The notes under the pieces are model-generated. The model searched no databases. It was not told the origin of the DNA and worked only from the letters and a program-made list of their open reading frames with translations. Position numbers and translations under genes: made by a program. A DNA stretch of 64,000 bases, from positions 62,001 to 126,000 of the forward strand of contig JAIUNU010000001.1 of assembly GCA_020161365.1 (NCBI GenBank), given 5' to 3'. Source of the DNA: Pseudomonadota bacterium. Its GTDB lineage: Bacteria > Pseudomonadota > Alphaproteobacteria > Caulobacterales > Caulobacteraceae. Positions 44,953 through 54,546 of this stretch are shown piece after piece; within the stretch, counting starts at the first letter, position 1, and every line of letters begins with the position of its first letter.

Positions 44953-46335
44953 ATGGCCCGCGACGGCGCCGTCTACGCCTGCCAGTCCTGCGGCGCGGTC
45001 CAGACCAAGTGGTCCGGACAGTGCTCGGCCTGCCAAAGCTGGAACACCCTGGTCGAGGAGATCAGCGCCAAGCCGCCCGGCGCCCTGTCGGCGACCAAGG
45101 CCACCCGCGTACGCGGCCTGCAGTTCACCGGGCTGGAAAGCGAGACAGCGCCCCCTCCCCGGATCCTGACCGGCGTCGACGAGTTCGACCGCGTCTGCGG
45201 CGGCGGCGTCGTGCCCGGCTCGGCCCTGTTGATCGGCGGCGACCCGGGCGTCGGCAAGTCCACCCTGCTGCTGCAGGTCTGCGCCAGCGCCGCCGCGCGC
45301 GGCGTCGCCTGCGCCTATATTTCTGGCGAAGAGGCCGTCGAGCAGATTCGGGGCCGCGCCGATCGCATGGGTCTGGCCAAGGCCAATGTTAGCCTGGCCG
45401 CCGAGACCGCGCTACGCGACATCCTCGATGGCTTGAAGCGTGACAGCTTTGACCTGGTGGTCATCGATTCGATCCAGACCCTATGGAGCGACGCCCACGA
45501 GGCAGGCCCCGGCACGGTCACCCAGGTCCGCGCCTGCGCCACAGAGCTGGTGCGCCTGGCCAAGAAGAAGGGCGTGGCGATCCTGCTCGTGGGTCACGTC
45601 ACCAAGGACGGCCAGATCGCCGGCCCGCGCGTCGTCGAACACCTGGTCGACGCCGTGCTCTCGTTCGAGGGCGAGCGCGGCTATCCGTTCCGCATCCTGC
45701 GCGGCGCCAAGAACCGCTTCGGCGCGACCGACGAGATCGGCGTGTTCGAGATGGGTGATGTGGGACTGCGCGAGGTCAAGAACCCCTCGGCCCTATTCCT
45801 GAACGAAGGCGGCGAGCGCGCGGCCGGCGCGGCGGTGTTCGCCGGCATCGAGGGCTCTCGGCCGGTGCTCGTGGAATTCCAGGCCCTGGTCGCCCCATCG
45901 GCCTACGGAACGCCCCGTCGCGCGGTGGTCGGCTGGGACTCCGGGCGCCTGGCCATGGTGCTCGCCGTACTCGAGGCCCGATGCGGCCTTGGTTTTGGCG
46001 ACAAGGACGTCTATCTGAACGTCGCCGGCGGCCTGCGCATTACCGAACCGGCGGCGGATCTCGCGGCGGCGGCGGCCCTGGCCTCTTCCGCCTTGGACGT
46101 CGCCCTGCCCCAGGACTGCGTCGTGTTCGGCGAACTCAGTCTGTCGGGCGAAGTCCGCCCCGTCAGCCGGATGGAGACCCGTTTGAAGGAAGCCGCGAAA
46201 CTCGGGTTTGGCCGCGCCCTCGGGCCGTTGGCCGGTCTGCCGGAAGGCGGCGGCGCCTTGCCCGTGGCCGGCGTAGCGCGCCTGACGGACGCCGTGCGCC
46301 GGATCGGCGACGAAATCTGGACCAGCCTCACGTGA
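44953..46335 (+). CDS. radA: DNA repair protein RadA
   Basis: A 460-residue RecA-like branch-migration factor acting with recombination repair. The N-terminal zinc finger is CQSCGAVQTKWSGQCSAC (CxxC...CxxC). The ATPase core has GGDPGVGKSTLLLQV (Walker A), DLVVIDSIQTLW (Walker B) and the RadA-specific KNRFG motif (RGAKNRFGATDEIG). The C-terminal Lon-like domain ends with a GELSLSGEVRPVSRMETRLKEA stretch. Its stop overlaps the cvpA GTG. Confidence 0.97.
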   Translation: MARDGAVYACQSCGAVQTKWSGQCSACQSWNTLVEEISAKPPGALSATKATRVRGLQFTGLESETAPPPRILTGVDEFDRVCGGGVVPGSALLIGGDPGVGKSTLLLQVCASAAARGVACAYISGEEAVEQIRGRADRMGLAKANVSLAAETALRDILDGLKRDSFDLVVIDSIQTLWSDAHEAGPGTVTQVRACATELVRLAKKKGVAILLVGHVTKDGQIAGPRVVEHLVDAVLSFEGERGYPFRILRGAKNRFGATDEIGVFEMGDVGLREVKNPSALFLNEGGERAAGAAVFAGIEGSRPVLVEFQALVAPSAYGTPRRAVVGWDSGRLAMVLAVLEARCGLGFGDKDVYLNVAGGLRITEPAADLAAAAALASSALDVALPQDCVVFGELSLSGEVRPVSRMETRLKEAAKLGFGRALGPLAGLPEGGGALPVAGVARLTDAVRRIGDEIWTSLT

Positions 46336-46949
46336 CGCCGTTCGACATCATCGCCGGCCTCCTGCTGCTGATCTCCGGCGTCACAGGCTGGATGCGGGGC
46401 GCCTCGCGCGAGCTGACCTCGGCGCTGTCCTTCATCTTCGCCGCCGCCATCGCCCTTTTCGGGCTGCGCATCACCGGCCCACTGTTCCGGTCGATGATGG
46501 ATCCGGACTGGGCCGCGACGGCAACGGCGGTGCTGGTCGTGTTCGTGATCGTTTTCCTGATCGTCCGGCTGATCGGCGGACGCATCACCGCCAACCTGCA
46601 CGACACCTCGGCCGGCGTTCTCGATCAGGCCGTCGGCGCCGGCTTCGGCCTGATCCGCGCTTTCGTGATCCTCGGCGTCTTCAACCTTCTGCTGCATCTG
46701 GCGACGCCGCCGGATCGCATGCCGCGCTGGGTCGAGGACTCGATCTTCTATCCGTTGTCGGAAGTGAGCGGGACCGTGCTGAAGGTCTTCGCCCCCAAGG
46801 GCAAGGCGCTGGCCGGCAAGATCGCCCCTGCGATCAAGGACGCCGTCAAGGACGGCGGCGACAATACGTCCGGCGAGGAATCGTCCGGAAAAGGCTATGA
46901 TGCAAACCAGCGTCGGAACCTCGACGACCTGGTGGAGAAATCGCGATGA
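46332..46949 (+). CDS. cvpA: CvpA family membrane protein
   Basis: A 205-residue inner-membrane protein with four helices in the first 125 residues (FDIIAGLLLLISGVTGWMRG, LSFIFAAAIALFGL, ATAVLVVFVIVFLIVRLI, GAGFGLIRAFVILGVFNLLL) and a hydrophilic Lys/Gly-rich tail. The order cvpA-purF is conserved in many proteobacteria, including E. coli, where cvpA was found through colicin V production. It starts with GTG in a GTGA overlap with radA. The stop overlaps the purF ATG (ATGA). Confidence 0.93.
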   Translation: MTPFDIIAGLLLLISGVTGWMRGASRELTSALSFIFAAAIALFGLRITGPLFRSMMDPDWAATATAVLVVFVIVFLIVRLIGGRITANLHDTSAGVLDQAVGAGFGLIRAFVILGVFNLLLHLATPPDRMPRWVEDSIFYPLSEVSGTVLKVFAPKGKALAGKIAPAIKDAVKDGGDNTSGEESSGKGYDANQRRNLDDLVEKSR

Positions 46950-48448
46950 CCTTCCTGGGCCAGTCGACCGACCGCTACTCTTCCGCGCCCTGGCGCGATC
47001 CGGAGGACGACACCCTCCGTTTGGAATGCGGCGTCTTCGGCGTCTTCGGCGCGCGTGACGCCGCCGCCATCGCGGCCCTGGGCCTGCACGCCCTGCAGCA
47101 TCGCGGCCAGGAGGCCTGCGGCATCGCGGCGTTTGACGGCAACCGCTTCCACACCGAACGCCACATGGGCCACGTTGGCGACGCCTTCACGGGCTCCGAC
47201 CTCGTCCAGCGCCTGCCCGGCAACATGGCGATCGGCCACACGCGCTATTCGACGGCCGGCGGCAGCTTCATCCGCAACGTCCAGCCGATGTTCGCCGATC
47301 TGGAGACCGGCGGCGTCGCTATCGCCCACAACGGCAACCTGACCAACTTCCTGACCCTGCGCGAGCGCCTGGTGCAGGAAGGCGCGATCTTCCAGTCGAC
47401 CTCGGACAGCGAAGCGATCCTTCACCTGATCGCCCGCTCGCGGAAGGCCAAGATCGTCGACCGTTTCGTCGACGCGATCAGCCAGATCGAGGGCGGCTAC
47501 GCCCTGGTGGCCATCACCAACAAGAAGATGATCGGCGTGCGCGACCCACTGGGCATCCGCCCGCTGGTTCTGGGCGACCTGGACGGCAAGCCGGTCCTGG
47601 CCTCGGAAACCTGCGCCCTCGACATGATCGGCGCCCGTTTCGTGCGCGACATCGAGCACGGCGAGATGGTGGTGATCGAAGAGACCGGCATCACCTCGAC
47701 CAAGCCGTTCCAGACCGCCCCGGCGCGCCCCTGCGTGTTCGAGTACGTCTATTTCGCCCGCCCGGACAGCGTCGTGAACGGCCGCTCGGTCTATGGCGTG
47801 CGCAAGCGCATGGGCATGAACCTGGCCAAGGAGACCGGCGTTGAGGCTGACGTCGTAGTCCCGGTGCCCGACAGCGGCGTGCCGGCCGCGCTCGGCTACG
47901 CCCAGCAGAGCGGCCTGCCGTTCGAGATGGGCATCATCCGCAACCACTATGTGGGCCGCACCTTCATCCAGCCGACGCAGGGCGTGCGCGAGCTGGGCGT
48001 GCGCATGAAGCACAGCCCCAACCGCGCGATCCTGTCCGGAAAGCGCGTGGTGCTGATCGACGACTCGATCGTGCGGGGCACCACCTCCCTGAAGATCGTC
48101 CGCATGGTCCGCGAGGCCGGCGCCAAGGAGGTTCACCTCCGCTCAGCCAGCCCGCCCATCAAGTGGCCCGACTTTTACGGGATCGACATGCCCGAGCGCG
48201 AGCAGCTGCTGGCGGCCAACAAGTCGCTGGAGGAAATGGCCAAGTTCCTGGAGGTCGACTCGCTGGGCTTCCTGTCGGTGGACGGCCTCTATGACGCCCT
48301 GGAAGCCGGTCAGCGCGATCCGGCGACGCCGCAGTTCACCGACCACTATTTCACCGGCGACTATCCGACCCGCCTGACGGACCGCGAGATCGCCGAAGGC
48401 CGCAACGAAACCAACGACAAGCAGCTTTCGCTGCTGGTCAGCGCGTGA
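46946..48448 (+). CDS. purF: Amidophosphoribosyltransferase
   Basis: A 500-residue enzyme catalysing the first committed step of purine synthesis (PRPP to phosphoribosylamine). The N-terminal nucleophile Cys28 lies in LRLECGVFGVFG, so a 27-residue propeptide is presumably removed. HALQHRGQEACGIAAF and the PRPP-binding VVLIDDSIVRGTT are present. The positions that carry Fe-S cysteines in the Bacillus-type enzyme are not cysteine here (WPDFYGID, DHYFTGDYP), so no cluster is expected. A hairpin follows that overlaps the next gene's ribosome-binding site. Confidence 0.97.
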   Translation: MTFLGQSTDRYSSAPWRDPEDDTLRLECGVFGVFGARDAAAIAALGLHALQHRGQEACGIAAFDGNRFHTERHMGHVGDAFTGSDLVQRLPGNMAIGHTRYSTAGGSFIRNVQPMFADLETGGVAIAHNGNLTNFLTLRERLVQEGAIFQSTSDSEAILHLIARSRKAKIVDRFVDAISQIEGGYALVAITNKKMIGVRDPLGIRPLVLGDLDGKPVLASETCALDMIGARFVRDIEHGEMVVIEETGITSTKPFQTAPARPCVFEYVYFARPDSVVNGRSVYGVRKRMGMNLAKETGVEADVVVPVPDSGVPAALGYAQQSGLPFEMGIIRNHYVGRTFIQPTQGVRELGVRMKHSPNRAILSGKRVVLIDDSIVRGTTSLKIVRMVREAGAKEVHLRSASPPIKWPDFYGIDMPEREQLLAANKSLEEMAKFLEVDSLGFLSVDGLYDALEAGQRDPATPQFTDHYFTGDYPTRLTDREIAEGRNETNDKQLSLLVSA

Positions 48449-48454
48449 CATACC

Positions 48455-48485
48455 CCTCGTCCCGCCATCACCGGGTGGGACGAGG
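48455..48485 (+). terminator. Hairpin after purF that includes the next gene's Shine-Dalgarno
   Basis: CCTCGTCCCGCC (48455-48466) pairs with GGTGGGACGAGG (48474-48485), with one G-U pair, followed by ATTTTG. It may act as the purF terminator. Its right arm contains the GAGG expected to serve as ribosome-binding site for the ATG at 48495, so it could also limit translation of that gene. Confidence 0.6.
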
Positions 48486-48494
48486 ATTTTGTCC

Positions 48495-49481
48495 ATGGGT
48501 TTCAAACGCCTGCTCGATAAGCTGAAGATCGAGCCCTACGTCATCGCCCTGTTCAGCATGGTCGTCCTGGCGTCGGTCCTGCCCGTGCGCGGCGTGGCGG
48601 CCGAGGGGCTGTCGATCATCGTCAAGCTGGCGATCGCCCTGCTGTTCTTCCTGCACGGGGCCAAGCTGTCGCGCGAAGCCGTGGTGGCCGGCGTCACCCA
48701 CTGGCGTCTGCATCTGACGATCCTGGCCTTCACCTTCGTGATGTTCCCGGTTCTGGGCCTGGTCGCCAGCAAGCTGGGCGTCCTGTCGTCGACCCTGGCG
48801 GCGGGGATGCTGTTCCTGTGCTGCCTGCCCTCGACGGTGCAGTCCTCGATCGCCTTCACCTCGATCGCCCGCGGCAACGTCGCCGCAGCGGTCTGCGCGG
48901 CTTCGGCCTCAAACCTTTTTGGTATCTTCATCACACCCGTCTTGGTCGGCGTGCTGATGCACACCCAAGGCGGTGCGGCCGGCGGCTGGAAATCCATCCA
49001 GGACATCGTTGTCCAACTGCTGCTGCCCTTCATCGTGGGCCAGTTGGCCCGTCCGCTGGTCTCCAAATGGATCGAAAAGCACAAGCAGTTGGTCGGCTAC
49101 GTCGATCGCGGCTCAATCCTGCTGGTCGTCTACGCCGCCTTCAGCGAAGCGGTGGTCGGCGGCATCTGGAGCAAGGTTTCGGCGCTGGAGATGGTCGCCC
49201 TCTTCATCACCTGCTGCGCGCTGCTGGCGGTCGTGTTGGCGGCGACGACCTATGGCGCGCGGGCGCTGGGGTTCTCGAAGGAAGACGAGATCACCATCAT
49301 CTTCTGCGGCTCGAAGAAGAGCATGGCCACGGGCGTACCGATGGCCGGCATCCTGTTTCCGGGCGCGACCGCCGGGATCATCGTGCTGCCGTTGATGATC
49401 TTCCACCAGATCCAGCTGATGGCCTGTTCGGTGATCGCCCAACACTACGCGACGCGGCCGCGTCAGGAAGCAGAAGCTTAA
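48495..49481 (+). CDS. Bile acid:sodium symporter-like carrier (YfeH type)
   Basis: A 328-residue membrane protein with about nine to ten helices, of the SBF-like family (PF13593) that includes YfeH. It has the conserved FFLHGAKLSREA near helix 2, LPSTVQSSIAFTSIARGN in the crossover region and SKKSMATGVPMAGILFPG in the second half. The substrate is unknown; related carriers move organic anions with sodium. The ATG at 48495 fits a GAGG site 9 bases away, so the TTG two codons earlier was not used. Its ribosome-binding site is inside the hairpin after purF. Confidence 0.88.
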   Translation: MGFKRLLDKLKIEPYVIALFSMVVLASVLPVRGVAAEGLSIIVKLAIALLFFLHGAKLSREAVVAGVTHWRLHLTILAFTFVMFPVLGLVASKLGVLSSTLAAGMLFLCCLPSTVQSSIAFTSIARGNVAAAVCAASASNLFGIFITPVLVGVLMHTQGGAAGGWKSIQDIVVQLLLPFIVGQLARPLVSKWIEKHKQLVGYVDRGSILLVVYAAFSEAVVGGIWSKVSALEMVALFITCCALLAVVLAATTYGARALGFSKEDEITIIFCGSKKSMATGVPMAGILFPGATAGIIVLPLMIFHQIQLMACSVIAQHYATRPRQEAEA

Positions 49482-49530
49482 GGGCTTCCGCTGGTTTTCG
49501 TTTCGACTTCCCTGCACTAGAACGCCCCCT

Positions 49531-50286
49531 ATGATCTCCGACTCCTCCAAGCCGCTGGCCGGCCGCATCGCTCTCGTCACCGGCGCCACGCGCGGCATCG
49601 GGGCGGCCGTCGCCCTGGGCTTGGCCAAGGCCGGCGCGCATGTCATCGCGGTGGGCCGCACCCAAGGCGCGCTGGAGGCGCTGGACGACGCCATCCTTCA
49701 GGCGACAGGTGAACGCGCTACGCTGGTGCCGCTGGACCTGCGCGAGCCCGACGGCCTGGACCATCTGGGCGCTGCCATCCATCAGCGCTGGGGCAAGCTC
49801 GACATCCTGGTCGGCGCGGCCGGTGTCCTCGGTCCCTTGACGCCCGTCAGCCATCTTGAGCCGAAGGGTTGGGACATGATCCTGTCCACCAACCTGACGG
49901 CCAACTGGCGCCTGATCCGCGCCATGGACCCGCTGCTGCGAGCGGCGGACGCCGGCCGCGCCGTGTTCTTCTCCAGCAGCGTCGCCAAGACGCGTCCGGC
50001 GTTCTGGGGGGCCTATACGGCCACCAAGGCGGCTCTGGAGGCGATCGTCGACGTCTATGCCGACGAGATGGAGAACACCACGGTGCGCGCCTTCTGCGTC
50101 GATCCCGGCGCGATGCGCACCAAGATGCGCTCAGCCGCGTTCCCTGGCGAAGATCCCTCGACCGTCCCGGCGCCGGAGACGATCGCGCCGTTTATCGTCG
50201 ACCTGCTGCGCACCGACCGGCCCGCGCCCAAGGGCGTGGTCCGCTTCAAGGAACGCGGGCAAGAGTCGGCGTCGATCGACGCCTGA
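49531..50286 (+). CDS. SDR family oxidoreductase
   Basis: A 251-residue classical short-chain dehydrogenase/reductase. The cofactor site is VTGATRGIGAAVAL (residues 16-29). An NNAG-equivalent motif reads VGAAGVLG, lacking both Asn residues. The catalytic Ser lies in VFFSSSVAKT and the Tyr-Lys in GAYTATKAAL. An Arg in VGRTQG after the second strand suggests NADP(H). The substrate is not evident. It is convergent with der, separated by 38 bases, and preceded by the symporter gene. Confidence 0.88.
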   Translation: MISDSSKPLAGRIALVTGATRGIGAAVALGLAKAGAHVIAVGRTQGALEALDDAILQATGERATLVPLDLREPDGLDHLGAAIHQRWGKLDILVGAAGVLGPLTPVSHLEPKGWDMILSTNLTANWRLIRAMDPLLRAADAGRAVFFSSSVAKTRPAFWGAYTATKAALEAIVDVYADEMENTTVRAFCVDPGAMRTKMRSAAFPGEDPSTVPAPETIAPFIVDLLRTDRPAPKGVVRFKERGQESASIDA

Positions 50287-50324
50287 CCGGAGAACGGCGG
50301 CCCGAAGGGGGCGGCTGCGGCCTG

Positions 50325-52088
50325 CTAGCGCCCCTTCGACTTCGGACCAGTATTGCCGCGCACAGTGCGCGCCCCCGCCGTCGGACGCTTTGGCCCGGCC
50401 GCCTTGCCGCCGGCCGCCTTCGCGCCGACCTTGTAGCTCGGCGTGGTGGAGACCTTCTTCTGAGCGCGTGGCCCCTTGGCCTTCACGGACTTGACCGCGG
50501 CCTTGCCGGGCTCGGCCGCAACGGCGCCGTCGCTAGCGACGGCCTTAGCGGCGGCGGGGCCCTTCTTTTTCACAGGCTTTACCGCAGCCTTGCCCGGATC
50601 CGGCAGCCCGGCGGCTTCCGCCGCCTTCGCGGCGGCCTCTTCAGCCAGGCGCTTGGACTTCTTGACCGTGTTGCGCGACGCGCGGATGCGCTCTTCTTCC
50701 CGCTCGCGACGTTCGAACTCGCGCTTACCACGGCCGCTATGGCCCTTGGCTTCGCCGTCCGCATAAGGGTTGGCGCCCGACTTGACGGTGATGCGCAGCG
50801 GCACCCCGGGCAGGTCGAAGCTCTCGCGAAGGCTGTTGACCAGATAGCGCCGGTAGTGATCCGGCATCTGGTCGGCGCGGCTGGAAAACAGCACGAAGGT
50901 CGGCGGACGCGCCTTGGTCTGGGCCATGTACTTGGGCTTGACCCGCTTGCCGTTGACGGCGGGTGGCGGGTGCCGCTGCATGGCCATCTGCAGCCAGTCG
51001 TTGAGGTCGCGGGTCTTGACCTTGGTCGACCAGTCGCGATGCGTCTTGATCACGGCCGGCATCAGGTGGCCGATGCCCTTGCCCGTCTCGCCTGATAGCG
51101 CCACGACGGGCGCGCCGCGCAACTGAGGCAGCATGCGCTCAGCGTGCTCGCGGAAGGCCGTCAGGTGCGCGGCCTGATCCTCGATCAGGTCCCACTTGGC
51201 CAGCACGAACACCACGGCCCGCCCTTCCCGCTCCGCCAGGTCGGCGATCTGCAGGTCCTGGATCTCGAACGGATGGGTGGCGTCCATCACCAGCAACACC
51301 ACCTCGGCGAAGGTGATCGCGCGGATGGTGTCGGCGGTCGACAGCTTCTCGAGCTTGTCCTGGACCTTGGCCTTGCGGCGCAGGCCGGCGGTGTCGACCA
51401 GACGGATCTTGCGACCATCCCACTCCCAGTCCACCGAGATGGAGTCGCGCGTGATGCCGGCCTCGGGGCCGGTCAGCAGGCGATCCTCGCCCAGCAGGCG
51501 GTTAACGAGCGTCGACTTACCCGCGTTCGGGCGACCGATGATCGCAATACGGATCGGCTTGCTGTCGTCGTCCTCGTCGTCGGTTTCTTCCGCCTGCGGC
51601 TCGAAGGCCAAAAGCGCGGCGTAAAGTTCCGCCATGCCCTCGCCGTGCTCACCGGAAATCGGGATCGGTTCGCCCAGGCCGAGGCGGAACGCTTCTCCGG
51701 CGCCGGCCTCGCCCGCCTTGCCCTCGGCCTTGTTGGCCGCGACGATCACCGGCTTGTCGCGCTTGCGCAGAATGGCCGCGAACACCTCGTCGAGCGCAGT
51801 CACGCCCTCGCGGCTGTCGAACACGAACAGCGAGACGTCCGCCTCTTCGATCGCGGCTTCTGTCTGGGCGCGCATCCGCGCTTCGAGGCTGGAGTCGTCG
51901 ACATCCTCGAAGCCGGCGGTGTCGATGAGCTCGAGCTCAAGATCTCCGAGATTGCCGGAGGCGTAGCGGCGGTCGCGCGTGACGCCCGGCTGGTCGTCGA
52001 CGATCGCCAGCTTCTTGCCGGCCAGACGGTTGAACAGCGTGGACTTGCCCACATTAGGGCGGCCGACGATGGCAAGTTTCAAAGGCAT
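50325..52088 (-). CDS. der: Ribosome assembly GTPase Der with long basic tail
   Basis: A 587-residue GTPase with two tandem G domains and a KH-like domain, required for 50S assembly. First domain: [19 protein letters not shown]. Second domain (about 180-350): [14 protein letters not shown]. The KH-like region is near 355-440 ([16 protein letters not shown]). The last roughly 140 residues are a Lys/Ala/Pro-rich disordered tail containing two near-identical units ([16 protein letters not shown] and [16 protein letters not shown]). E. coli Der has about 490 residues, so this tail is an extension. It is transcribed leftwards after bamB. Confidence 0.95.
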   Translation of the reverse strand: MPLKLAIVGRPNVGKSTLFNRLAGKKLAIVDDQPGVTRDRRYASGNLGDLELELIDTAGFEDVDDSSLEARMRAQTEAAIEEADVSLFVFDSREGVTALDEVFAAILRKRDKPVIVAANKAEGKAGEAGAGEAFRLGLGEPIPISGEHGEGMAELYAALLAFEPQAEETDDEDDDSKPIRIAIIGRPNAGKSTLVNRLLGEDRLLTGPEAGITRDSISVDWEWDGRKIRLVDTAGLRRKAKVQDKLEKLSTADTIRAITFAEVVLLVMDATHPFEIQDLQIADLAEREGRAVVFVLAKWDLIEDQAAHLTAFREHAERMLPQLRGAPVVALSGETGKGIGHLMPAVIKTHRDWSTKVKTRDLNDWLQMAMQRHPPPAVNGKRVKPKYMAQTKARPPTFVLFSSRADQMPDHYRRYLVNSLRESFDLPGVPLRITVKSGANPYADGEAKGHSGRGKREFERREREEERIRASRNTVKKSKRLAEEAAAKAAEAAGLPDPGKAAVKPVKKKGPAAAKAVASDGAVAAEPGKAAVKSVKAKGPRAQKKVSTTPSYKVGAKAAGGKAAGPKRPTAGARTVRGNTGPKSKGR

Positions 52089-52130
52089 AGGCGTCCAGTA
52101 GTCGATTTTCGCCCCTATCGCAAAAGGGAG

Positions 52131-52174
52131 CCGAAAAAGCGAAGGCCCGGGCCGGCTTTCGCCGACCCGGGCTT
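52131..52174 (-). terminator. Intrinsic terminator after bamB
   Basis: On the minus strand AAGCCCGGGTCGGC (52174-52161) pairs with GCCGGCCCGGGCCTT (52156-52142), followed by CGCTTTTTCGG. It lies 40 bases beyond the bamB stop and ahead of the der start. Confidence 0.8.
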
Positions 52175-52213
52175 CAAGGGTTTTGGCCTCAGGTCCCGCA
52201 TGGGACCAGATGG

Positions 52214-53644
52214 CTAGCGGATGGCGACGAGCTCCGCGTCGTCGGTGACGAGGTAGATCATGTCGCCCACGGCGATCGGGTTCAGCAGCACCGGCGAGCC
52301 GATCTTCAGCGTCTTTTCCTTGGCGCCCGTCTTGGCGTTCAGAGCGACCGCTTCACCTTCGCTGGAGACCGTGATCAGCCGGCCGTTGGCCAGGATGGGG
52401 GTCGACCAGAGACGCGGCTTCTTGGCGCGCTTCTTCTTTTGCTTCTTGGAAAGATTCGCCGAGTCGTTGAGGTCCTGGATCCAGTAGACCGCGCCGTTCT
52501 CGCGCGAGACACAGATGACCTGACCCGCCTTGTCGACCACGTAGACGACGTCACCGGCCGCCCAGGGCGTCGTGATGGCCGTCACCGGAAGGCTCCAGCG
52601 CGCCTGGCCCGAACGCAGATCGGTCGCTGCGAACACGCCAGAGTGGCTGACCGCGAACACGTCACCCTTGTAGATGACCGGACGTCCGGGAATGTCGCGG
52701 ATTTCCGACAGCGCATTGGTGCGGCTGGCGCGGCTGAGCGCCTCGCTCCACAGGTCGTTGCCGTTGGCGGCGCGCAGCGCGATCAGTTCGCCCGAGGCGA
52801 AGCCCGACACTACGGTGTCGCCGCTGACGGCCGGAGTCGAGGCCGCCAGGATCCGAGCAGGTTCGCTCAGGGCCTGATAGGTCCAACCCGGCACGCCCGT
52901 TTCGGCGGCAAAGGTCAAGAGTTCGTTGTCGGTCGAGACGACGAACACTCGCCCGTCGACAACGGTGGGCGCGGCGTGGACCGGGGTCGAGGTCGGCTGG
53001 CTCCAGCCCAAAGCGCCGGTCGCGGCGTCGATCTGTGCGACGAAGCGGAAGCCCGAAGCGACGTAGAGCTTGTTGTCGGGGCTGAGAGCGAGGCCGCCGC
53101 CAAAGCCCAGGCGGTCGTTCTTCTTGGGGATCAAGCCCATGAAGCCGCCCTTGCGGGTCGGACCCGCGGCGGGACGAAGGTCCTTGCGCCAGATCGTGGC
53201 GCCCGAACGGGCGTCCAGCGCCACCACGTCGGCCTCCCCGTCCATGACGAAGATGCGGTCGGCGGACGCCACCGGCGGCGCGGTGACGTGGAACTTGGCG
53301 CCGGCCTTTTTGCCGAAACCCTTCTTCCAGGCGATCTCGAACGCCTTGCCGGCGTCCACGTGCTCGATGGACTGCTCGGCGTTTCCGCCCGGCAGCCGCC
53401 ACTCCGCCTGCACCGCAGGATCGGGCAGGAAGAAGTCGGCGCCCTTCAGCGACTCATTGGCCTCAACCTTCTGGTCGAAGGCGATGATCGAGATGCGCTG
53501 GCCCTGGCTGGCCGTGCTCTTGTTCTTCTCCCCCTTGTCGAAGGGGTTGAGTTTGGAGACCGTCGAACAGCCGGAAACAGCCATCGCGGTCGACATCAGC
53601 GCGACCAGCGCCACGGAACGCTTGGAAATCATCTTACGGCTCAT
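52214..53644 (-). CDS. bamB: Outer membrane assembly lipoprotein BamB
   Basis: A 476-residue lipoprotein of the Bam complex, which inserts beta-barrel proteins into the outer membrane. Signal peptide with lipobox VSGC (Cys at about residue 26). The mature protein is a PQQ-like beta-propeller with repeated motifs such as [37 protein letters not shown] and [15 protein letters not shown]. It is longer than E. coli BamB (392 residues), with an N-terminal linker. Its ATG overlaps the stop of the TPR gene upstream (ATGA); the pair mirrors the yfgM-bamB arrangement of E. coli. Confidence 0.93.
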   Translation of the reverse strand: MSRKMISKRSVALVALMSTAMAVSGCSTVSKLNPFDKGEKNKSTASQGQRISIIAFDQKVEANESLKGADFFLPDPAVQAEWRLPGGNAEQSIEHVDAGKAFEIAWKKGFGKKAGAKFHVTAPPVASADRIFVMDGEADVVALDARSGATIWRKDLRPAAGPTRKGGFMGLIPKKNDRLGFGGGLALSPDNKLYVASGFRFVAQIDAATGALGWSQPTSTPVHAAPTVVDGRVFVVSTDNELLTFAAETGVPGWTYQALSEPARILAASTPAVSGDTVVSGFASGELIALRAANGNDLWSEALSRASRTNALSEIRDIPGRPVIYKGDVFAVSHSGVFAATDLRSGQARWSLPVTAITTPWAAGDVVYVVDKAGQVICVSRENGAVYWIQDLNDSANLSKKQKKKRAKKPRLWSTPILANGRLITVSSEGEAVALNAKTGAKEKTLKIGSPVLLNPIAVGDMIYLVTDDAELVAIR

Positions 53645-54393
53645 TGGGCGGCGTTCGGGGCGACGGCGGGCGGCAATTGCATCATCGGCGGAGTCTTCGG
53701 CAGGGTCGCGGCGGCCTTCACCGCGCCCGGCAGGGCCTTGGCCGAACCGGAGTCGATCAGCTGCATCGCCGCCTGGGCGCGCTGCCGAACGGCCTCGGAA
53801 GTGTTGGCGTCGAGGGAATTGGCCAGAATCACGAAGTCAGACCGCGCGCCGGCCAGGTCACCGGCCTGCAGCTTGGCGAAGGCCAGGGCCTCCTTGGCGT
53901 ACACGCGGTACGGGCTCTTTTCCCCCGCCAAAGGCGTCAACCTCGTCTCGATATCCTTGTATGAGGCGGTGTCCATCAATGCGAAGGCGGATTTGAGGCG
54001 CGCCAGATCGCCGATCATCGCGTTCGGCGCGACCTTGGCGGCCTCGTCGAAATACGCGACGGCTTCCTTGGTCTTGCTTTCCTCGAGGCGGATGGCGCCC
54101 ATCTGCATCAGCGCCAGGGACTTGTAGCCCTTGGCGTTGATGTCGGCGACGCTCTTGAAGCCTTCGAACGCCTTGGCCGGTCCCTGCTTCTGAGCGGTTT
54201 CCAACGCAGCCTGGTAAGCCTGCGAAGCCTTGTCGGCCTGATCAGTCTGATAGGCGCGCCATCCCCAGAAGCCGCCCACGCCGATCACCGCCGCCGCCGC
54301 GGCCGCCGCCACCCAGGGCAGCGACTTCTTGGCTAGCGTGCGATACCGCTCCGCCCGAAGCTGTTCTTCGACTTCGTCAAAAACATCGACCAC
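53641..54393 (-). CDS. YfgM-like TPR membrane protein
   Basis: A 250-residue protein with a short cytoplasmic N terminus (MVDVFDEVEEQLRAERYRTLAKK), one membrane helix (about 25-47) and a periplasmic TPR domain (about 60-205; AEGYK-like helices such as LALMQMGAIRLEESKTKEAVAYFDEAAK). This matches the TPR_21/YfgM family, which associates with the Sec translocon and periplasmic chaperones in E. coli. It starts with GTG (54393), with GGAGCC upstream. The operon position directly before bamB supports a role in envelope protein biogenesis. Confidence 0.85.
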   Translation of the reverse strand: MVDVFDEVEEQLRAERYRTLAKKSLPWVAAAAAAAVIGVGGFWGWRAYQTDQADKASQAYQAALETAQKQGPAKAFEGFKSVADINAKGYKSLALMQMGAIRLEESKTKEAVAYFDEAAKVAPNAMIGDLARLKSAFALMDTASYKDIETRLTPLAGEKSPYRVYAKEALAFAKLQAGDLAGARSDFVILANSLDANTSEAVRQRAQAAMQLIDSGSAKALPGAVKAAATLPKTPPMMQLPPAVAPNAAQ

Positions 54394-54546
54394 GAAACGA
54401 GGCTCCGAAAACAGGCGCTGGCCCTTGGGCGCTCTACGCGACTGCGAAGAACCCCGTCGGGTTTAGGACAGATTGTGGCGGACGAAGGGCCGTCCAACCG
54501 AGGCGGCGAACCTATAGCGTGCCGCGCGCGGTCGCAACGCGCCGTT

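Noticed and set aside
52439..54127. 562-codon plus-strand frame opposite bamB and the TPR gene
   Set aside because: Both minus-strand genes are supported by signal, membrane and repeat patterns; the frame is a shadow.
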